From Andalucia godoyi (Eukaryota > Discoba > Jakobea > Jakobida > Andaluciidae), in contig VRVR01000054.1 in NCBI GenBank assembly GCA_009859145.1, positions 144,497 through 208,496 on the forward strand: a DNA stretch of 64,000 bases, read 5' to 3'. The notes below the pieces were generated by a model that ran no database searches, had not been told where the DNA came from, and saw only the letters and a program-made list of their open reading frames with translations. Below are positions 57,440 through 64,000 of this stretch, piece by piece. Positions within the stretch are counted from its first letter, which is position 1, and the number at the start of each line of letters is the position of its first letter. Made by a program: the position numbers and the translations under genes.

Positions 57440-58278
57440 TGTACCATCTGGAAATTGGTTGTCACTCGTCATGCGCGTGAGCGGGCGAAAGAGAGGGGGA
57501 TTCCAGTGGAGGAAGTTTCTAAGAAGAAGAGTCGCATCAATGCTTTTGCCAAGCGAGTGGTCGTTAATCCTGGTTGGGGCTGGGACATTGTTTGTCACGG
57601 TTTATGGAAATTCCGACACTGCTCGACACGATTTTGTTGCGGAAGCTGGACGCATGCTGTGGTCCGCAAGCTGTCGAAAATTTACGATTGCTCCGAAAGC
57701 AATTGGCTTTCTAATTGGCAAGAATGGATCGCGAATGAAAGAACTTCGACGGAAGTATCAGCAGGAAAACACTGGATTCGTCTTTGTAGCACCCTTTCAT
57801 TACATTGATCCTCGTGACAGCGATTTCGATTGGGATGTCCTTGGTTGTGAGCAATCACGACAACATTTCCCTGCAAGCTTCCATTGAACAACCAGAGATC
57901 GTGCTGGATCGATGGTCAAAGCACCACAGGTTGTTTCACATTTCCAAACAGTCAATTTCCAGCTTCATTGGGAAGAACGGATCGCAAATCGAAAAGATGA
58001 AACAGTATGTCGTCAAACATGGAGTGAAATTCTATCTTGAGCAGCTCGTGTTGTGTGTTGATCCTCGACGCCGAGTTTTTTTGATTGGAATATCTTCCTT
58101 GTGTATCTTCACAAACAAAACATCAAGTTTCGGAACGTTTCGGGCCACAATTATTAGGATGATGATACGTCGACATGCGACATTGATTATGGAAATTCGG
58201 AAAATGAACACAGCAATCAGTAATGTTATTCCAGAGAAGAGTGCAACTGTTGGATATTGTATGATGAAGAGGGCTTAG
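57440..58278 (+). pseudogene. Relic with two tandem KH domains
   Basis: Three frames contribute in order. The first (about 57,440-57,575) reads VVTRHARERAKERGIPVEEV. After a shift next to a GGGG run, the second (about 57,573-57,840) reads GAGTLFVTVYGNSDTARHDF and then KH1 with AIGFLIGKNGSRMKEL. After another shift near 57,828, the third (to 58,278) holds KH2 with SISSFIGKNGSQIEKM and VDPRRRVFLIG. Both KH motifs keep the GxxG-type loop IGKNG, so the gene encoded a nucleic-acid-binding protein. A further frame change is suggested after 58,130 by an acidic stretch. The His-Ala-Arg-Glu-Arg segment resembles DUF4258-type domains; this is only a resemblance. Confidence 0.5.
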
Positions 58279-59310
58279 AACAAGAAAGCTGGGCCTCTCT
58301 TTGCTTTTGTTCTTAATTTGTAAAGCAGTCTCGCTTGTTTGCTGTTTTATCAGCATCATCTTTGGAGCGACAACAACGACCGTCGCGTTTCGAAGGCTAT
58401 TGATTCCATTCCGAGTCTGAAGTCCATGCCTGGAATGACCACAACGCTGTTTCATCGAGAAGATTCTCGCTGTTTGCTGGAGTTGTGTACACCAACTTGC
58501 TGTGGATCCTCGTCAAGGATTCGGGACACTGTTCACCGTGGAATTCGTTGAGTTCTTTGCCCCTGCTGAATGCACAAGATAAGCGCGACATTCCAACATA
58601 CGGACAGCTGATCAATCCGCTGCAGATGTCTCGCAAAACCATTATCCGAGACTTTTTGAAGTCCTTGGATGCGCCAAATGCAGAACTGTGGAAACAGCAA
58701 AAAAAAAAATTGCAGACTGTGCATCTCCAAGGGGGCGCCTCTCGAAAGAAAGACGTGGCTGCAGTGGATGCGCAGTGGCGAACCGCATTGTTTGTGCGTT
58801 TCTAGATGTTGAACACTTGGATCCCAAATGTATAATCCTAGTATTTGCACCATCGATTGAGGTCGCCAACCACTGGTGGACGATTGGTTGCCTCGAACCG
58901 GATTTCCTGCAGGGTTGACATTACCAAGTCAAGGGTGAAATCGACGTATTCTGCCAATTTGTGCCCGGACGAACCCAAGTTCTTGTTTCTGTCCAGATCA
59001 TCAACGAAGGCTCCACTGTTCCGGGAGGCAACTGTATTAGTTTTCAAAGGCAGACGTGGAAAATACAGGCTGCTTTGCAAAAGTTTCGCACATTGCGAGC
59101 AGCTGAAATTTTGGTTCCTTGTTGCCGTCAAACACCGAACTGCCCGCTGACAACTACTAGCACATTCTAAAAAGTTTGTGATTGCAATTTCGGGTATTTT
59201 TTTTCGAGATCTTTATTTCATCTGTCTTTGCAAATATACATTCCACCTCGCAGCATTTTCATTTTGAGTTGCCTCATGTCCACAATCTAATCCTGTATTA
59301 ATCTTTCCCA
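58279..59310. other. Relic-rich stretch with protein-like fragments
   Basis: No intact gene. Plus-strand fragments at about 58,485-58,805 (IPTYGQLINPLQMSRKTII) and 58,920-59,155 (RTQVLVSVQIINEGSTVPGG) read as protein but have no recognised domain and lie in different frames. Confidence 0.3.
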
Positions 59311-59316
59311 TATAAA
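59311..59316 (+). promoter_or_regulatory. TATA box of the ISG12-like gene
   Basis: TATAAA lies 32-37 bases before the ATG at 59348. Confidence 0.4.
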
Positions 59317-59347
59317 CGAATCGCCCCAGAAAGTTGCAGATCTGAAA

Positions 59348-59818
59348 ATGCGACACCTCTCCTTTGGTGCTTTTGTTGTTATTGGTCTGATTCTCATGCT
59401 GTTGCCCTCGACGGCGCGTGGGTTTCCTCTCGACGACTCGACTTCTTCAAGTACGATGTCCAAGGCCACACAGTTTGTTGGTGGAACCATCAGCAATGCG
59501 CTGGAACAGTTTACAGAAGCACCGTCTTATGTTAAAATTGGAGCAAGTGTCGTCGCTGGCGCCGTCATAGGAGTTGTGGCCGTTCCGGCAGCCATCTCAG
59601 CTGTCGGCTTCACATCATCTGGAGTGGCCGCTGGTTCCATAGCAGCAAGCATCCAATCTACTGTTTATGCAGGTTCTGCATGTGGTTGGTTTGCCACTGC
59701 GCAGAGCATAGGTGCGGCGGGTATGGGTTTGACTGGGACTGTTGTGAGTGCTGTGTCCGGTGCAGCCGTAACTGGAACTGCTGCTTATGCTACAGCGAAT
59801 GACGAGAGGACCAACTGA
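59348..59818 (+). CDS. ISG12/IFI6-IFI27 family protein with signal peptide
   Basis: The 156-aa protein starts with a signal peptide (MRHLSFGAFVVIGLILMLLPSTARG). The Pfam Ifi-6-16 signature follows: GAVIGVVAVPAAISAVGFTSSGVAAGSIAASIQS and FATAQSIGAAGMGLTG, a glycine/alanine-rich helical hairpin. In animals these proteins sit in mitochondrial or ER membranes and affect cell death and innate immunity; homologues occur sporadically in protists. The frame stops at TGA (59,816-59,818). The same frame then continues open for 42 codons of protein-like sequence (REAMMKELALLKKDFNCDLYD), so the present product may be C-terminally truncated. Confidence 0.75.
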   Translation: MRHLSFGAFVVIGLILMLLPSTARGFPLDDSTSSSTMSKATQFVGGTISNALEQFTEAPSYVKIGASVVAGAVIGVVAVPAAISAVGFTSSGVAAGSIAASIQSTVYAGSACGWFATAQSIGAAGMGLTGTVVSAVSGAAVTGTAAYATANDERTN

Positions 59819-59944
59819 TACTGCCTTCGAGAAGCAATGATGAAGGAGCTTGCCTTGCTCAAGAAGGATTTCAACTGCGATCTTTACGACAATTACAACT
59901 TTTGTGAGCATTGGCTGCCGCTCTTAGTCTGTTTCTTCATTAAA

Positions 59945-60300
59945 TGAGAACAATCACGACGATTGCATTTTTTATGGTGCCTTCATGTTGTTTTTTATGC
60001 TTGCAGGCAATAAGGCGATCTGTCGTCACACGCGGTCTGCGAAAAATCATGATCAAAAACCCAATGATGAGACAAGAAAGTTTCAGCAAGCACAAGCCAA
60101 ACAGCAGTAATTGCACCTGGAGTTGGATCTAGACGACATTTCGTTTCTTGGTCACACATATCGCATAAGTATGGGTTTCTGTTGTTTGAGCTTGCAAAGT
60201 ATGCAACAACAAATCGCAGCTGTGCTGTCCTTGTACGAACGCAGAAGACATCTGCCAAAAATGCGTTTCTTGGTAAGGAAATCAACAACGCAAAGCTTCA
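59945..60300 (+). other. Protein-like fragments before the next relic
   Basis: One frame (about 60,173-60,301) reads FLLFELAKYATTNRSCAVLVRTQKTS and ends at TAA 60,302; it is in the same frame as the following segment. It may be the 5' part of the next gene, interrupted by a nonsense codon or intron. Confidence 0.3.
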
Positions 60301-60304
60301 ATAA

Positions 60305-61390
60305 TTCCACGCAACGTTGAAAACTGAACGTCTGCAGCAAGTGGCTTCTGTCGATTTGCGAGCTGAAGTTGACAATCTCCTAGTGTTCGAACCCAGTTCT
60401 TCAGAATCACTGTCTGGGACACTACCTTGCGTGTTAAACTGGTTCCACCAGCAGTTTTTGTACGACGAAGAATTGTTCAATGCCTCGCTTCAAAGCCCTG
60501 AGGACTGGACTAATTTGATTGGTGAGACACATAAGCATATTAAACCTCAGATTATAGGGTATTTTCAGAAACTGGTTGAAGCTCAAAAAGGATTCTAAGC
60601 CTGACGCAGTTTCTAAACCCGAGGAATATGCCCTAGCTTTCCTCCAGGTTTCAGAAACAGTATTCTCGAAGATGAGGGATGTAGCAGTTGATTTTCACAA
60701 GTCTAGAGACTCTCCGAGGTGGAGCGAAATCTCGGACATTCCGAAGGCAATTGAACTTCTTCCTGAGATTCGCGCTTCATCTCCGTCATTTGTTAGAAAT
60801 CCATACTACAAGGACTGGTATACGCTTCAAAGTTGTCTCGAGACTGCCGTCCAGAAACCTCTCCCTGAAGTGGTAATTGTTGATTCCGGATTTGATGTAC
60901 GATTTCTGGAGTACTTTGACGCAAGCGTCGACGTTACCGGAAAGTCTTTCACAAGCCGTCCATGGTATACAGATTCTGCACAACATGGAAAGACCTGTGG
61001 TGATTCCGCCGTGAGTAGAGAGCTCGATTTCTTAGCTCCCGGTATGTTCCGAAACCAGGGTTGGATGGAAATGGTCATCTTAGGCGGTGTCCAGCTCCAA
61101 GTAGCGGCACTTCGTAAGCAGCTCCTTTTGTTTCAGGATTGTCCGCATTCTCCTTTGGGATTCAAGATGCTCTAAACCGGTTACGAGTGTGTGAAGACAT
61201 CGAGACTCTACATCTTGAAGATCAAGTGTTTTTTCAAAAGGTTCTGATTACTCGAATGGAACAAAGTCTTCGAAATATTTTCGGATCTTCTGCGCGATCT
61301 GTGCAGTTGCAAGAATCCGAGAGCGCATGTGCAGACGACTCCGAGTCGTGTGCATCTCCTTCGAAAATTCCCCGATTTAGTACCGAATGA
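60305..61390 (+). pseudogene. Multi-segment gene of unknown function, relic or intron-containing
   Basis: Three long segments follow on one strand. Segment 1 (60,305-60,558) contains DLRAEVDNLLVFEPSSSESL and VLNWFHQQFLYDEELF. Segment 2 (60,569-61,113) contains EEYALAFLQVSETVFSKM, LPEVVIVDSGFDVRFLEYFD and SFTSRPWYTDSAQHG. Segment 3 (61,137-61,390) contains FGIQDALNRLRVCEDIETL. Segments 2 and 3 join exactly if a 23-nt gtaagc...tttcag element (61,114-61,136) is removed. Segments 1 and 2 differ in frame without a good intron. No family is recognised; the composition is that of a globular soluble protein. Confidence 0.4.
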
Positions 61391-61399
61391 TGGTAAAAT

Positions 61400-61850
61400 G
61401 ACAAAGCAAAAGCAGTACGAACAAAGCAATCGGATGGCTGAATATTGAAAACTGCGACGTCTTCTCTGTTCGTTGACGATTTCATGCAGACAGATGGAAG
61501 TCTTCGACACACTTCTGATTTTCTGAAGGCAGATGTGATGATTGTGAAAAGGAATAATGTGAATGTCGCTATCACGACAGATTCGTTTTACGTTGGAGCG
61601 CATCTCTCTTCTTATCCTTGAGGATATTACTGACAAGAAGAAAAACAAAGAATTCAAAGCACATAACGTGGAATCTCTGTCGCATGGACGGTGATCTTTA
61701 CGTTATTCTACAAAGAGACAAGGTGGCGACATTCTCAAAAGGGTACGCTGCCAATTCATTTGCCAATTCCTGAAGAAGCATCCCAGACAGATGAAATAGA
61801 GAGACAGCACGGGTCAAAACCGTCAAGAAGCCTTATTCAGAAAACCTTGC
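61400..61850. other. Unassigned relic sequence
   Basis: A plus-strand fragment (about 61,455-61,620: DDFMQTDGSLRHTSDFLKAD) is protein-like but isolated. Nothing else is recognised. Confidence 0.25.
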
Positions 61851-62492
61851 TCAAGTATCAAAATCGACGACAGAGGAGATGCAAACATCACCTCTTCGCC
61901 GTTGCGGTGACCAAATCAGATACCTTTTCCAAAGCGGATAGTTCGGAAACCGGTGCTCGAGCGGTTTCATAACCTTTTGGTTCTGGTCCACGACGAGTGT
62001 CCACAAGTAACCAGGATGTGTTTCACCCGTTTTGCGAGCGTACAGGGTCCGCATGAATCGGACTGAGCCACAACCATAAACATGCAAGTCCATGTGGCCC
62101 TGTAAATGTCGTGGAAGATGTTGTCGAACCATTTTGCCGAATTCTTGCATGCACGAATAGATGACACCACTCGTCCCTTGAGCAAGACCAGGAAAGCACA
62201 AGCCCTGGAAAACAAGATGCAATGACAGTTTCTCGAAGTGTGGAGTCCCTGACACCAGCGCAGGGGGAAGAGAGAGCAATGAAGCGTGTGAATGGCTACT
62301 GAACGGGCTGTTGCAACCAGAGGTCACCTGTAAAGCTGAATGAACCGCATTCGTAATGCTCTCCACGCGATTGAATGCTTCGACTTGGAAATCTTGGTCT
62401 CGAAGGTCTGAGTATCCGTCGATTTCTTCTTCATCCCAGTCGACGAAAAAGCGGCAGAGTCCAGTAAAATTCAGCCACAAAACTTCGCACAT
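61851..62492 (-). pseudogene. Archaeo-eukaryotic primase (PrimPol-type) core fragment
   Basis: A 213-codon frame from the ATG at 62492 shows all three AEP catalytic motifs in order. Motif I is FFVDWD (Asp18, Asp20), motif II KLSLHLVF (Ser90-x-His92), and motif III MDLHVYG (Asp135), with Arg145 and Lys154 in the following FMRTLYARKTG. The spacing resembles eukaryotic PrimPol (DLxVY ... RxxR/K). AEP enzymes make primers or perform translesion synthesis, and also occur in selfish elements. The N-terminal part is cut by a stop 16 codons upstream, with protein-like sequence in another frame to about 62,671. The expected C-terminal zinc finger is not found. Likely a broken gene. Confidence 0.6.
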
Positions 62493-63280
62493 ACTTCGAC
62501 ACGACTCATGTCTTTTTTTAGTAACGAAAATGCCGTTCGATCACTGGCAAGGAGAAATGTGGAAACCCTGCTGCCTTTGTCGGCGCCTGTCGATTTATCA
62601 AACCAGCTGTCCATTCGGAAAGGTCTGCATGACACACTCCCTGCATCTTGCGCATAACCATATTCTTTCAAACACGATGCCAGTGGGCAATAGCTCCACT
62701 GTACCCGCCAAAAGTCTTGGTACTAATGACGGGGTAAGTTCGTGGACAGAGAAAACGGATCATTTTGTCGGTAGCTTACGTCTACTACGCAAGGACGAAG
62801 AAATGGAAGAGGGCGATTTCTGCGGAAGTCCCGGTAAATAACGGGCTCAAACAGATACCTTCTGGTCAGCCATGGTGCAAGCCCCCGTTCCGCAGGATGT
62901 GTTCCGAGATTTTCGTTACGCAGTCTTCCGCTTCCCGATAATCAGGATAAGAGAGTGTATGGTGCCACTTGCTTTTGAACAATCACAGAAAGTGGACTAA
63001 AAGAAAACAAGGCTCTCAGACCATGGAGCGACAACCGACAACAATCAGATTAATAAACAGAGCAAGGGATGACATGGAAATAATAGAAATAACATTTAGA
63101 AACAAAGTCCAGATGGACAAGCGCTGCGTCTGAATCACTCCAAACACTGCTGACTGTGTTTGGCGCTCTCTAGAATTCAGCGGGGAAATTCGTCTGCTAG
63201 GTCTGATTCACATAGCTGTGAACGGTTCAACTCCATTCGTTGACGCTTTCGATCCAATCTTTCTTGCTCTTAGGAGTCAT
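62493..63280. other. Unassigned sequence
   Basis: Fragments in several frames look coding-like (minus strand 62,471-62,671, possibly the primase N-terminus), but no intact gene, repeat or RNA is recognised. Confidence 0.25.
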
Positions 63281-63282
63281 TC

Positions 63283-63548
63283 TTATCGGTCCTTATTGGT
63301 TTGCAACACCAGACAATGTCGGAATCCGGTGCGAACAGCTCCAGTATAATGTCGCCGTTTCCATACAGCTTGTCGGAGTCTAAAACGAAGAAGCATGTGA
63401 AAAGATTGTCGAGTCACGGCAATGGGACATTTGTCGTCTCTCTCCTCTATGGCTCTTTCTTATCGCATCGATAGGCCCTAGAGCTGCTTGTGTGGCATCT
63501 GAAGGTACGAAGATCGTTTTTATGCGGAAGTCGGCAATGTTTATGTGA
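63283..63548 (+). pseudogene. Short relic with an internal stop
   Basis: One frame reads GPYWFATPDNVGIRCEQLQ, meets TAA at 63,381-63,383, and resumes EEACEKIVESRQWDICRLSPLW before ending at TGA 63,546. The composition is protein-like on both sides of the stop. No family is recognised. Confidence 0.3.
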
Positions 63549-64000
63549 TGGTTTAATAGATGAAGACGTCAGTGCACTGCATCTGGAACTGCAGACACTG
63601 CCGCTTGCTCGGTGTCGAAGCACGTATCGTTTCTTCATCCAACATCTCTCCAACTCTCTTGGTTGCTGCGTGGTCACTAAAAGCCTGACATAATCTCGGA
63701 CGTACACGACGATTGACGTAATTTCACATGGATTGATATGAATGCTTGGTGAGGGAGACCTCTTCATTCAACGAATCTGTTCTTCTCACGGCTTTATGTT
63801 TCCAAATGCTTAACGCTATGGTGCTGAGCACACCTGGAAGGCAAGTGACTGCAACGATTCAAACTCAAGCAAGACTGACACTTTCATTTTTTTTTACCCA
63901 CTAATGCATTTCATTCGCTTCCAGCAGCCCTTCGTGGAGTGATTCTTGCCCAGCCAGCTTCTCCTTCTTTCGCCACCGTCTCCGATAGTGTAGAATCAGC
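63549..64000. other. Right-edge sequence
   Basis: No gene is assigned. A pyrimidine tract ending ttcgcttccag at about 63,925 is followed by an open stretch to the window end (GVILAQPASPSFATV), which could be the start of an internal exon of a gene lying mostly outside. Confidence 0.25.

Noticed and set aside
59800-59960. TGA recoded as an amino acid
   Set aside because: Intact core genes, such as the acyl-CoA oxidase and MON1's neighbours, end at TGA, so TGA is a normal stop here.

Overview
The window is nuclear DNA from a compact, gene-dense, intron-poor unicellular eukaryote. The evidence is gene content: RFC, COP9 signalosome, NOP9, Tat-SF1, MON1, RAB3GAP1, a prenylated Ras, a 7-TM cAMP-receptor-like GPCR and GPI-anchored proteins. 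There are T-rich promoters, abundant microsatellites, and only one clear spliceosomal intron (in the Ras gene). A peroxisomal acyl-CoA oxidase, a WW-MyTH4-RhoGAP and a homeodomain protein fit a free-living heterotrophic flagellate or amoeba (jakobid, apusozoan or amoebozoan-like). The sequence alone does not fix the lineage. No organelle, bacterial or CRISPR features are seen.

Region 1 (1-40,040) is a housekeeping core with intact ORFs and mostly short spacers, largely in divergent or convergent pairs. In order it holds: a homeodomain gene running off the left edge (-), acyl-CoA oxidase (+), BolA (-), NOP9 (+), Tat-SF1/Cus2 (-), RFC4 (-), RAB3GAP1 (+), WW-MyTH4-RhoGAP (+), MON1 (-), EAPP (+), BLTP3/SHIP164-like lipid-transfer protein (-), a coiled-coil protein (+), CSN8 (-), a dually acylated GAF-GAF protein with two degenerate cyclase domains (+), an Mpo1-like/FAD lactone oxidase fusion (+), Ras (+), a GPCR (-), TANGO2 (+) and an APH/EcK-like kinase (-). 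Two themes recur. One is endomembrane Rab regulation and lipid transfer (RAB3GAP1, MON1, BLTP3, TANGO2). The other is signalling (pseudo-cyclase, Ras, cAMP-receptor-like GPCR). Both are functional themes only, not operons.

Region 2 (40,040-49,990) is transitional. Two long (AG)n arrays (40.16 and 43.81 kb) bracket a degraded gene and a GPI-anchored secreted protein. A second small GPI protein, a frameshifted membrane-protein pseudogene and an intact SLC26 sulfate/anion transporter follow.

Region 3 (49,990-64,000) is an accessory zone dominated by gene relics: short protein-like stretches that change frame or carry single stops. It contains a DD34E (Tc1/IS630-type) transposase pseudogene beside a truncated membrane gene, an intact type II glycosyltransferase, a tandem-KH relic, an ISG12/IFI27-family secreted protein, a multi-segment gene with a possible 23-nt intron, and an archaeo-eukaryotic primase (PrimPol-type) core with its catalytic motifs. 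The contrast with the clean ORFs of Region 1 is the main large-scale structure in the window, and is what one would expect near a subtelomere or mobile-element island.
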